Part shown: piece after piece, positions 1 to 12,500 of the stretch
Layout of the letters: each line of letters opens with the position of its first letter
Position numbering within the stretch: position 1 is the first letter of the stretch
Assembly (NCBI GenBank): GCA_021229015.1
Contig: CM037788.1
Coordinates: 54,147,278 to 54,211,277, forward strand
Direction: 5' to 3'
DNA: 64,000 nucleotides
Source of the DNA: Solen grandis
Taxonomy: Eukaryota > Mollusca > Bivalvia > Adapedonta > Solenidae
Made by a program: the position numbers and the translations under genes
Notes under the pieces: generated by a model
Seen by the model: the letters and a program-made list of their open reading frames with translations, nothing else
What the model was told of the DNA's origin: nothing
Databases searched by the model: none

Positions 1-2190
1 TTTAACCCTTAACCTCATGAATATTCATGTATGAATGTATGACTTGATGAATATGATTTTAGTGAACTTTAAAATGATATTTGAAAAAATGAACTTTTCT
101 TTTGGTGTGCAGGCAGTAGAATCTGAGCTACAATATTACATGAGAAAACAGAGGAGACCCTGATCAGGCAGCTTCTGAAAAGGGTCTGCTCTGTTGCCTT
201 TGTATTTAAGGTAGGTAAGTGGATGGACACAGGTGCCTCTATGCACCCTGGTTCATCATCCATAGGTCTGTAGTTAGATGGATATTTCTAAAATGACTGA
301 TATACTTTCGCCATGATGGTAAAACTCTACGACAAAAAAAAATTTTAAAAAAATGTTGTGTATCTATTTAAAACATTGTCCTTTCCTTCATTAAGAATGA
401 TAATAAAAAATAATTTACTTGCTTTGAAGGTAGACATGTTTCTAAACCCATTGTGAAATGGGACCCCAATGTGACGTATTAAAAAGTGATCATAATTTAC
501 ACACCTGTGACCTAGATAAATCAGCCTTAAAGCTGAGAAAACAAACACATACTTTAATATGGCTTTTCTTCAAACAGTATGGAGATTGGTTTGTTTGATA
601 TGTGTTCATTACTTTTTAGGTAAATGTGAATAATGATTGGATCAGGCCAAAAATCTTTAGTTTTAGTGTTGTACTATGTAAAGGTGTTTCACAAGTTTTT
701 TCTGACAGATTTTTCTAAGATTTTGCATAGAAGACTAAAACTAAAAGATATATAAAATAAAAATAGAGGGAAACCATTCTTGTTTTAAATATTAAGCTTA
801 TCGTAAAACATCATACTTGCTGTTTTTAAATGTTTTGAGAAAAAAAATCAAAGCATTGAAAAATTTAAAAGAGATAGTGTTTTATATGTACTTTATTAAC
901 ATATTAAAATAATGTTTTTAGAATATTTTATCATAAATTGTAACAGTTAATTATAATGTGTTTTATAAGTTACTGTCAGTTACTGAAAGTACTGTCAGAA
1001 CATACCGGTAGATGGAAAATACAAAACAAGCAAAATCAGCATTATGCCAGGACTTAACAGACTGATTTCCTCTATTTTTTAAGATTCCATCCTCTAATAA
1101 TTATATAGGCTCTCTGAAAATGTAAAAAAATGAATGCCTCATGCACCATGTTTGTCTAAAACCACTTTTTTTTTAAATTTTAGCCAAATTTGCTTAAAAA
1201 CTCTTAAATATAACTTTTTGGACCCTCACAATTTAGGAAATATGTTCTTAAATTATGAGGTTTCCTTTAACATTCTCCTTAAAATGATTGAGAATTTTAA
1301 AAAGAAAAAATACCAAAATTACCTGCTGTAACTTTTTTTAGAAGAATTCTATCATTTGATAACCCTTCAGAATGTTATACATGTATATAATTTGATATGA
1401 TTTGATAGTCATCCACTGCTTAGGTGGAAAAAGAAATGTCACAAGAAACTACTATTCAAAGCAGCAATTCTACTTTAAAGACTGCCATTTTGAATTCCCA
1501 GCATTGAATCCAGCCCTGTAACTCATTTTGACACATTGGCAAACAGAGCAGACCCTGATCAGACAGCAGTTCCTGAAGGAAACTATGTGATCAGAATCAG
1601 CTGTGTTGGTCAATAGCTCCTCTGTTTGCTCATAAAGTACTGTAGCTCAGATTTAACACAGTTCCTATGGCAAAGAAAAATCCATTGTTTTATGTATATA
1701 CCATTTAAAGTTGCAGTAAATTTAAGGTATTCTATCCATTATTAAAGTATAATCATTGTCCTTCAAATGCTTAAATAACCTCCAATGCAGATGTAAACAT
1801 CCATTAACTTAGAGCAATAGGATCTTTTGCTCAAATTCTATAATGACTTGCATTTATGGAAAATTCCTTTGATCATTTCATGGACCATGATCACAATTTA
1901 AGGATAGATGGATAACCTAAATATTAATCATATCATAAATTTTTTTAAAAAATATTCATGTGGGAAGGGGTTAACATAACAAATAAACAAGCTAACAGCA
2001 GTCAAACCTGTCTTTAGCAGTCATGCAAGGGTCAATCTGAGATGCAGGGGTGGTTTGTACAGGTGCCTGCTTAATAGAGGTCAGTGCTGGCTACATATTC
2101 AACTATATGCAGTTCCTCAATAGAAAGACTGAGGATATTTATCCCTTGATTCTTTTTACATTAATTTCTTATTTTTTTCATTTGTTTCAG
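1..2190. other. DHX38 intronic sequence upstream of exon a
   Basis: I see no exon here on either strand. Bases 2 to about 210 are a MITE remnant (TTAACCCTTAACCTCATGAA start, then an AACAGAGGAGACCCTGATCA core). About 1540-1720 is a second, partial copy of the same family. About 1995-2110 resembles a Tigger-type terminal fragment beginning CAGTCAAACCTGTC. The rest is AT-rich with no recognised feature. Confidence 0.5.
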
Positions 2191-2339
2191 ATCATCGTAT
2201 CAATGTTATCGGTGCCAGCCATATTTTATCGTCCGAAAGGTCGGGAAGAAGATTCTGACGCGGCTCGCGAGAAGTTCCAGGTTCCAGAAAGCGATCACCT
2301 GACCTACCTTAATGTCTACCTCCAGTGGAAAAGAAATGG
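2191..2339 (+). CDS. DHX38: DHX38 exon a (end of HA2 region)
   Basis: The exon follows a TTTCATTTGTTTCAG acceptor and ends at a GTAAGG donor. It is read from phase 0 and ends with two bases of a Gly codon completed in the next exon. It encodes residues 1-49 of the visible product, including [19 protein letters not shown] and [15 protein letters not shown]. An apparent start further upstream (2050) is only open intron sequence. Confidence 0.93.
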
Positions 2340-5300
2340 GTAAGGGACAGAATTTCTTACTTTATAATATACAGGAATCATTCTCATCACAAAACGTCAT
2401 ATTCTGTTCTACTCTCTTATTACATGAAGACAAAGTGGGATGTGGGGGTATTTATCACCCCTAGTAATTGTTCTAGTTTCTCCATGATTTAGAGGTTATA
2501 GTTACCAAAGACCAACTTAACAGAGATCCACAACTCTGATACAGGTAAAGAGCAAGTCCAGAGAAGCTCTCGTTAAGTTATGTGTACAATCCTGTGGCCG
2601 AGAGATAATGTGATCGTGAGATGTGTAAAATTGCTCTTATCAATTATAAATATACTGTGTTTTCTCTTCAATCAAATGCTGATTAAACCAATTATGTATA
2701 TCTCTCATCAGATAGCAGATCTCTTTTGCTTTTAGCTCACCTGGCATGAAGTGCCAGGGTGAGCTTTTGGGACCAGCGTTTCTCCAGCCTCCTTAGTCAT
2801 GAGTCGTCAACAATTTACTTAAAAATCTTCTTCTCTGAAACTACTGATGGGAAACTGATCAAAGTTTACAAGGATGTTCCTAAGGTGATTCCATATAAAA
2901 ATTGTTCAAATGGTTCAGGTCTGTTGTATAATCAGGTCACAGGAGCTAAAAATAAATTTTAAAAGTAAAATCTTAAAAAATCTTCTCTGAAACCACAAGG
3001 CCTTATAGAGCTTAGGTACTTGGTGTGTCAGGAATTGTCTAGTAGACCTCTACCAAGTTTGTTCAAATCATGACCCTAGGGTCAAAATTGGTCCCACCTC
3101 AGGGGTCACTTTATTTTGCATGGACTTATATAGGAAAAAAGTATTTTTTCCCCCATTTTCAAGCAAAATTCTCCATACAAGCGAACATGTAAGAGCTCAT
3201 ATAAATAGCAAGAATAGTCAAGTTGTAGATTGTAAAATACAGCTGTACTGTATACTAGTTGATTTCCATTTCATTTTTAGCTTGTCTGTTTTTCAAAGAA
3301 AAAAATACGAGCTGTTGTCGTATTTCCGGCATCTGTGTTGCCGTTAGTCGTCGTTGTCCAGAATCTTAACGTTGGCCATAACTTCTCTACTATTCAATAT
3401 ACAGCTTTCATTTTTGGTATGCATATTCATCTTGACAAGGCCTTTCCAGGCATATGCAAATATTAGACTTTTGATCTTGACCTTTGAACATCGACCTATA
3501 TTTTAAATGTTTAACAAAAAACTTTAATGTTCAATGGCCATAAATCCTTTACTATTTGACATACAACTTTTATTTTTGGTATGCATATTTATCTTGACAA
3601 GGCCTATCCAGACATATGCAAATATTTCACCTTATGACCTTGATTGTTGACCTATTTTTTGCAGTAACTTGAAAACTTTAAAATGCCATTGTCATTTCAG
3701 AACTGTTACCAACAGGGCCAAATGTTAAATTATAAATAGATAAAGAGTAGCAGAAGTGTATTGATTATAAAACAAAACTCTATTGGGTTCTCCATGTCTA
3801 TATGGAGTAAAATGTATGTATCTATTTTGTTTTATGAAATATAACAAACATAGCTATATTGTTATATTGAATAACAAATTTCTGCAAGCCTAAAGAGCAT
3901 TGAAGAAGCCTGGGGCTTGCAGACTTTGCAAATTCTGACCACTGTATACTTATGTTGTAATGTTACATCAGTAAAGGTAGAGTTTTTTTATAATCAGTTT
4001 TGTTATAGGTTTTGATGCAATAGAATGATGTAATAAACACAACATTGGTGAATAGAGGCAAGGTATACATAATAGTATTAAGTTTACACCCTGGCAATCT
4101 TGTATGAATCAAAATAATTTCAATGTTTATCGTCATCTGTCAATCCTAGAGGGACTGGGGGAGTTGTTTTTGTAAAGCCACATGCCCTTGGGGGTTAGCT
4201 GTGCGTCATGGGTAAATATTGACCAGTGGAGCATTCAGTAAGGATTGTCAGACGTTAGTAGATATTAGTGTCACACAAATTATCCGAATGGCTGGATCCT
4301 TTACTTTCTATGTATCCCAGGTGTGGATCCAGCAGCTAAATTCATAGGGTTTTTTTTATATCCCCATGCCCACCTAGTACTACAGTATGTTGTTGTATGG
4401 AAAACACTAAGAACTTATTTCTAAACAAAAAATTACCCCACCCCCTACCCTGATCTAGATCTATAATTTATAATCAGTGATTTGTCAAAATCTCAGAGGA
4501 GGTGATCACAAGTACCTCTTCAAGATACACTCATGTATGACCCTAAGGGGTGAAAGAGAGAAATAATGTAATATATGTACAAAATGTAGATTAAAGAAAT
4601 GTTTGTTCATTGATGGTCAGAATAGTGTAATTTGATTGTGACCATTAGCTGTCTATCTTGTGTTAATTATGTTGTTGTTTCTCATTGTGAGAAATAAAAA
4701 TTATCAAATTCACAAAAAAATCTATGTCATTTGTTGAAATTACAAATGAAAAAAAAAAAAAAAAAAAAAAATACTTCACTATCAGGACACTAAAAGTTAT
4801 AATGAAAACCATATGTGTGTAATACAGTCAGTATCAGTTCCTGCCGTTGTCTGTTGACTGCTTCTCTACCAACATCGTCAGCATGAAGCCCGCTGAGTGT
4901 TTCGGCCCATTAATTCATGAACACTCTATAATAGCGGGTGGGCCCACAGTGGTGATCAGTCACTGTGTGTTGGTTGATGGCTTCCAGCTCTTCTCCATCC
5001 TTCTAATCCACAACCAGCTGGACGCACGCTCCGCAGCTTGGCTCAGTTTTCCGATAGCCTTCCTTCTGTCCCTGCCAGTAGTTCCAACTGCTGTCATCAG
5101 TCTAAGCACAGACTGGGCGCAAATCCCCCTAACGCCTACTTCCACGGGAAACAGCCAAGTATGCCACCCCTGTTTTCTACAAAGTTCCATGAACTCGGTA
5201 TACTTTGCTCTCTTCTGCTCATAAGCCTCCTCACATCTTGTCTCCCATGGCACTGTTAGCTCAATGACAATGAGCTTCTTCCCAGTCCTTGACCAAAGTA

Positions 5301-8300
5301 CAATATCTGGTCTCAGGGTAGTCTGGACGATGTCTGGGAAAACAAGTCTCTTCCCAAGGTCGACCTCCATATTCCACCCAGTTGTACCATCCAGGATTGA
5401 TGCCTGCTGTTTTCCTCCGCTTGCTGCAGTTTCTCCCGCATTGATGAAGGACAATTGTCCATGTTGAGGGGTGCTTCTCCGCTCCTTTTTTCTTTCTGTC
5501 TTGAGCCAGTCAGCCAACTCTCTAAGGACTGTGTCATGCCTCCATCTATATCTTCCATCCGTAAGTGATGTAGAACATGAGGAGAGAACATGCTCTAGTG
5601 TGCCTGGTTTGTCACAAAGGCTATACTTGGGGTCATCAATAAGTCCCCACTGGGAGAGGTTAGCTGGAGATGGTAGAAGGTCATAGACAGACCTGAGTAG
5701 GAATGACAACCTTAGTGGTTCATACTTCCATATATCTCCCCAGGTCAACTTCCTGTCTGTGGTGTTCCATGTGGTCCATGCCCCCTGTGCTCCCATTTCC
5801 ACTGCCTTCGCTTGTCTCGCATGTTCCTCTGTCCGCCTGACTTCTGACTGGATCATGGCACGTCTTTCCTTCTGGTCTGACCTACTCCAGAGGACAGTCT
5901 TCGTGGCACCAATGCCTTGGCGTCCGACCGCAGTTATCCCGACAATGTCTCTGTGCTTCAGTGTGCTCTCTGCTGGCTAACTGACTCTGTTGCTGACCAT
6001 TTTCTGCCGGTACGGGTTACAATCCCTGCCCCACTGATGAATTCGTCCGGAGAATCTCTAACAGTTAACACCAGTCTTGTCTTTGCTGTCTTGAATTCTT
6101 CTACCAGTGAAGATAGTGGGAGCTGTAGTTTGTTGCTCTTGCCATACAATCCAATACTGGTGAAGCTGGGTGGTATTCCTAACCATTTTCTGAGGTGTCG
6201 GCTGGTGAGTCTCTCCAGGGCTTCCACCGCTGTGCTGGGTATATCGGACAGCATCATTGGCCAAATCAACCTTGGCAACAGAGCATGCTGGTAAAGCCAG
6301 GCCTTGAACTTCCCAGGTAGTCCACATCGGTCTTTCTTCTTCAAGCCGTCCTCCACCTGGTTCTTCAGCTTTCTGACGTTGTCCCTATCATTCAAACTTG
6401 CGTCAAACCACTTGCCCAAGCACTTTATTGGGTTCTCCACTATAGAGGGTATCTCCTCGTTCTGTACCTGGAGTTTGAATCTCTCTGTCGTCTTGCCCTT
6501 CTTGATGATGAGCGACCTGGACTTGGCTGCTTTAAACCTCATTCTGGCCCATGAAGCGACATCTGTCAGGGCTGTCAGCATCCACCTAGCCTGGACATGT
6601 GTTGCTGTTGTCAGCGTAAGGTCGTCCATGAAGCCACGACTAGATGGAAGGTGGATTCCTGATTCTGTCTTAGGTCCTCGGGTCTCTCTTTGGGCGGCGT
6701 TGATCAGTAGATTCATCCCCATAATGAAGAGCACCACAGAGACTGTGCATCCAGTAACAATGCCTTTTTCCAACTTCTGCCAGTTAGTCAGCTGGTCACC
6801 AACACTAAAGCGGAGTTTAATACCATCCATATAGCTGGTGATGATTTTCTGGACATGACTATCAACATGGTAGTGCTGGAGAGCTGTGTAGATAAGTTGG
6901 TGTGGTATGGAGCCATAGGCGTTGGCTAAATCGAGCCAGACTACCGTCAGGTCCTTCTTACCAGACTTCACCTCTCGTATCAGCTGAGTGATGGCGCTTA
7001 TGTGTTCTACACAGCCGGAGAAACCAGGAACTCCTCCCTTTTGGACAGATGTGTTGATGTAGGCGTTGTCTGTTAGGAACGATGTCAGTCTCTTGGCAAG
7101 GACAGCGAAGAATACCTTCCCCTCAACGTTCAGCAACGATATGGTTCGAAACTGGTTGACTGTCTTGGAGTTTCTCTCCTTTGGTGTGAAGATTCCCTCT
7201 GCCTCTTTCCAAGCCCCTGGCACCTCCCCCTTTCTCCAGACTACCTTCAGGAGCCTCCATAACCGTTTGAGAAGACGTGGGCACATCTTGTACACTTTGT
7301 ACGGTATGGCATTGGGTCCAGGTGCTGAGCCAAATCTTGCCTTCTTGATGATGTCACTCACTTCCCAAAATGTTGGCTCTGTGATGATCATTTTCTTTTG
7401 TGGTGGCTCTGCAGGGTCAATTCTATCACAGTCGCCCAGTGGGTCCTCTCGATTGGGATCTGAGTGTGTTTCATGTAGGTATGCTTCAACCTCTTCGACA
7501 GGTGTCTCCATCATTCCAGATCGATCCTTGTCAAGGAGGGATTTCCCAAACTTGTATGGGTTGGCTGTGAACTGTACCCTCTTTTTCGCCCTTTCCCTGG
7601 TCTTTCTTCTCGTGTTTTCAGCTTTCCGTAGAGAAGTCAGCTGTGAGCGCAGTGTGTCTCTCAACTCAGACAGGCCAAGTTGCTCAGATGGTGAGCTGTC
7701 TCGAAATCTTCGTCTTAGCTGTTTGAGTTCTCGCCTCAGGTTCTCTATTCTGGTTTGCCTTCTGTTCGGTCTTGGTGGATCCCTTGGTACCCTTGTCTCT
7801 TCCAATCCAAACCTCTCCTTAGCCACTGAGTGGATAAGAGTGGTGAGGGTTTGAAGTTTCTGGTCCACTGGTCCTTGCATGGATGTTTCGAGGATACTGT
7901 CTAGGTCCTCATCTAGAAGTCTCCATGATGTCTTGTCTGATGCTTTGGGCCACTTGACTCTTGGTTTCTTGAGTCTAGTGGCTGGTTCTTGGTGTGGTCT
8001 ATCCGGAGTTGTCTCATGATGTACATCGTGGCTGCTTTCCTGAGTCTGAAGTAGCTCAAGGAGGGGGTCATCATCCACCTCAGGATCCCGGACGACATCA
8101 TGTGTTGTCTCTTGTACAGAGAGTTCATCAGTACTGTGGTTTGAGTCCAGACTGGAGTACTCCTGCGTCTCACTAGCCAAACTGGCTAAGCGCTGTCCAA
8201 GTGACCTCACATGTTGGCAACCAGACTTCCCCTGGTGTATGCGTAGACCTCATTGGTTCTTGCAGACCTTTCCGCAGTTACATGTGACAGTTCCCGGTGC

Positions 8301-9536
8301 TGCATTCGTAGTCGATTGGTTAGGCCGTGTCGTTTCCATAAAGTCCGTCCAAGTGAGTCTATCATCCTCCCCCCCTCTTGGTAGACTCTGGGGGTATCTT
8401 TCGTTAGTGGAGTCTGTAGCGAATGTGGGTGTCTCCTCTCGGAAACTGCACTTCGGGATGCTGCCCCTTATGCCCCGGTTCCAGTCTGTTCCTGGTAGTC
8501 ACATGTCTTTCCATTGTCACCAATCTGTTCTTGGTTGTCATCCAGTCTTTCCTTGAAGTCACTGGTTATCCAGTAATCAGATGTGTGTAATACAGTCTGT
8601 ATCAGTTCCTGCCGTTGTCTGTTGACTGCTTCTCTACCAACATCGTCAGCATGAAGCCCGCTGAGTGTTTCGGCCCATTAATTCATGAACACTCTATAAT
8701 AGCGGGTGGGCCCACAGTGGTGATCAGTCACTGTGTGTTGGTTGATGGCTTCCAGCTCTTCTCCATCCTTCTTATCCACAACCAGCTGGACACACGCTCC
8801 GCAGCTTGGCTCAGTTTTCCGATAGCCTTCCTTCTGTCCCTGCCAGTAGTTCCAACTGCTGTCATCAGTCTAAGCACAGACTGGGCGCAAAACCCCCTAA
8901 CGCCTACTTCCACGGGAAACAGCCAAGTATGCCACCCCTGTTTTCTACAAAGTTCCATGAGCTCGGTATACTTTGCTCTCTTCCGCTCATAAGCCTCCTC
9001 ACATCTTGTCTCCCATGGCACTGTTAGCTCAATGACAATGAGCTTCTTCCCAGTCCTTGACCAAAGTACAATATCTGGTCTCAGGGTAGTCTGGACGATG
9101 TCTGGGAAAACAAGTCTCTTCCCAAGGTCGACCTCCATATTCCACCCAGTTGTACCATCCAGGATTGATGCCTGCTGTTTTCCTCCGCTTGCTGCAGTTT
9201 CTCCCACTTTGATGAAGGACAATTGTCCATGTTGAGGGGTGCTTCTCCGCTCCTTTTTTCTTTCCCTAAACATTGTAGAAACAAATTTGATATTAGTTGT
9301 ATGTTTGTTGTCTTACATTTTGTCAGCTAAATCCTTATTTGCTCAGTATAACATAATAAAGGGTGTCCCATTTCATTGCATCATACAAATGCATAATTTT
9401 TTGTAGATAAAAAAAATCACAAGCACGAAACTATAGTACAACAGTTACTGTGTATTTGTGTTTATTAAGATTTTCATGTCCCTGGATTGATAGATTGTAT
9501 GTCTGTTTGATTGTTTGTCATTAAACATTAACTCAC

Positions 9537-9570
<34 letters not shown>

Positions 9571-12500
9571 GATTTTATGTCCCCCCCACTTTTGTGCCAA
9601 ACCCCTGTGCTTAAACCTTGACATCCTTCCACCTACAGCCTCCAAACTTCACAGGTGCATGCACCTTGATGAGCTCTACCCACCAGATGACATTGACCTT
9701 CAAATCGAGGGCTCAACGCAAAACTGTCGTAACTCAATTTTTTTCACAAACTGATGTTTTTGCATTTTTCACATTATATTACAATGCTCTATTTGTGGAA
9801 ATAATTTTTTGAAAAAACATTTGTATTTAAGTAGTAAAAATGAAAAATGGTCCAAAAGTAGTATAATTATTTGGTTGATTTCATTTGTGCAACACTGTCG
9901 TAACTTGAGTTACATACAGTGTTGCACTGAAAAACATACACATTTTGAAACAAATGATATGCAACACTGTAGTATCTCCACAATATTTTTACACAATGAT
10001 GTCATAATTAATAATGATGATGTCATAGTACTGTGATGTCACTAAGTACTTGAAATAAATACAGTTAACATTTATTACTTATTTAACTAATATTTTACGA
10101 CTTGCTATTATGTATGAACGCCACAGCTGTCTTATGTTCGGCATTGATGTTTAGAAGGGTCCACATAACATTTTGAGGGATCGTGTTATCATCATGTGGG
10201 GTTGTAATATCATCATGTAGGTTGTAATATTATCCTATGGAGTTGTAATGTCATTGTGTGAGGTTATAAAGACATCATGCGTGGTTGTTAAGTCATTATA
10301 TGGGGTTGTTATATCATCATGTGGGGTTGTAATATCATCATGTAGGTTGCAGGGGTTGATTTCCATTTTTGGTAGTGCAGTTGTCCTTCTGTGATGTCCA
10401 CTTGACTTGCTGAGGATGCAGTTGTCATTCTGTTATGTCCTCTTTAATTGCTGTGTGGTTCATTTTTGCCTCTATGATGTTCACTTGACTTGCTGTGCGG
10501 TGCAGTTGTCCTTCTGTGATGTCCATTTGGCTTACTTTGTGGTGCAGTTGTCATTCTGTTATTTTTTTTGGTTATTCGGCAATGCACTGTTGGATGAAAT
10601 CAAATGTGGCGAATTGCGATACCTTTTTCTTTTTCTTATTTCATTTTTTTCCTATATTCATTTATTTAACGTTGTATGTTAAAGGACAACCCAGATTTTA
10701 AGATCCCTCGTTTTAGACAATATACAAGTATATTTGCCAAAATTTGAAGTTGCAAAAACTCACATTCTAGTAGTATATTTCAGGGGCGTAGCTTGGATTC
10801 ACTAAATGTTTAGGTATGTTTTCCTACCGCAGAGGATCTGTCGGGGACTTTGGATGTTTGCATGGGAACAATCTGATTCGTTTTGAGGCTTTCTTTTTAA
10901 TGGGAATATATCCATTTTATGTGGAATTTCAAGTAATTATTAAATACTCAAAAGTAGCCTTTACACTCATAACTCTCACTCATAACGCTCTGAGAACAAA
11001 CGTGCATCTAGATCTGTCGTATGTAAGCACCTAATATCATGAATTTGTAATAATTATTGTTACATGTGTGTTTGAATTACACATGGGACTGACATTAGAG
11101 ATTTTATTTAATGCTTAATGTTGAAATACTCTGTTTTATCAATGAGATTATATCTACATTTCACAATGTGGGTGATATAGATCTGCCGGGTCTACCTTTT
11201 TACATATAAAGGAAATGAACATGGGTATGTAGCAGCATTTTCACTCAAAACAAACACATTTCCTGTATGTATTAATCAAACAGTGAAACCTATGTCCCTA
11301 TGGACATCCTGTTGACGTACTCCCTATAATATAAATTTAATAACAGAAAACACACAATTAACACTCTTAAGCATCGTCATAATAATACATAAATAAAACA
11401 TATAGTTTTGTGCATTAGTGCATTTGCATTAGAAAAAACTGAAGTCTGAAAGGCAATATACAAGTTTCAAGCAAAATTATTAACTTGTTTTTGGTCTGTC
11501 GTTTATAAAACCCAAATGAAAAAAGTAAATTTATGCATTTTGCGTCATCAAACCAAATTACGTAAAGCAGATACCTATCATAGCATTGGTAATAATTTAC
11601 GCATGTATGAATATTGTGTGCGTGTGAATTACGTCTGCAGTAAATGTCATTTCATTTTTGAGATAATATAGTTTGTGGTTTTGCCAGTTTACTAAACTGG
11701 AAAACCAATTTTCAGTATTGTCAATAATTTAAAAGTTAGATAACTGTTGAGATGTTCAAACAAAAACACGTTTTTCCATCTCACTCATTATTGAAAAACA
11801 TATAATTTCACGTTACATATAAACATAATATTGTTTATAATAATTCGAAAACACTTTGATACCATAGCACAGATTCTACTAATTGTTCACCACTATTTCG
11901 CCTGTCTGGGCTGTTTTATTTTTAATTTTGATGAAAAAAAAATGTGTAGGCATATGCCTACTGTGCCTTTAGGAAGCTACGCCAGTGTTTTTATGCAAAT
12001 TCTCAATAAAAATGCAGTTTTAGTTAAAAAAGCAAACATAACTGTTTTTTGCATTTAAGAATTTTCTTACATCAGTGGATTTCTTCTGAAAAGATAAAGA
12101 AAATATCTCCTGATTGAATACATTGTATTTTACAACATGACAGAACTGTAGTTAGTAAAAAGTACTGCAAATGAATGGAAATCAAAGAAAAATATCTGTT
12201 ATGTTCAATTGTCTTTAGAACTGACATGATGGGTTTACATTATCATTATTTTATTATGCATTTTTTACTTTATTCTCAATAAAAACTTTTAGTTATAATG
12301 AAAAGGCGTTTCAAAGGGTGTTTTTATCAAAGTAATATTTTCAACATATTTTATCAAAAGTTGTTGAATACAGTTTTTCTTATCACCAGACTTACATTGT
12401 GGTATAAACTGCCTATGAATAAACTTAGCTTTATACTCATTCGTGAATGTTTATATATTCTGATTTCCTTTACTGTATGACATCACGGTGTTGAAGGTCA

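Larger units (their letters stand above)
4813..8580 (-). mobile_element. RLE-type non-LTR retrotransposon (R2/NeSL/Hero-like group), degenerate
   Basis: Read on the - strand, the element has three parts: an N-terminal zinc finger, a reverse transcriptase and a C-terminal restriction-like endonuclease. This is the architecture of the R2-like superfamily, which inserts by target-primed reverse transcription. There are no LTRs and no poly(A) at the 3' end (4813). Two lesions are visible: an in-frame TGA inside the zinc finger (8250-8252) and a frameshift between the RT and endonuclease frames near 5965-5975. It is inserted antisense in the DHX38 intron and is immediately preceded (in its own orientation) by a truncated sister copy. 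Confidence 0.9.
4494..9709 (+). repeat. Direct repeat copy A (0.77 kb) split by a retrotransposon insertion
   Basis: The repeat proper is about 4494-4812 plus 9265-9709. It matches copy B (16990-18630) nearly base for base in stretches such as CCTAAGGGGTGAAAGAGAG and GCACCTTGATGAGCTCTACC. It ends with a (TA)n tract (9544-9570), a C run and that conserved 3' block. Between the halves lies a non-LTR retrotransposon (4813-9264). The host repeat has no recognised coding sequence, and its class is unknown. Confidence 0.8.

Noticed and set aside
2050..2190. Upstream Met at 2050 as the start of a short gene
   Set aside because: The conserved protein begins at the splice acceptor at 2191; the upstream codons are intronic and contain a repeat fragment.
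7066..7854. 262-codon + strand frame and other + frames across 4847-8560
   Set aside because: They are antisense shadows of the reverse transcriptase and endonuclease, which have clear conserved motifs on the - strand.
4813..9264. Interpretation of the two 684 bp direct repeats as LTRs
   Set aside because: The repeats contain endonuclease coding sequence, the polymerase is of the non-LTR type, and the outer ends lack TG..CA and target duplications. A tandem of a full and a truncated element explains them.
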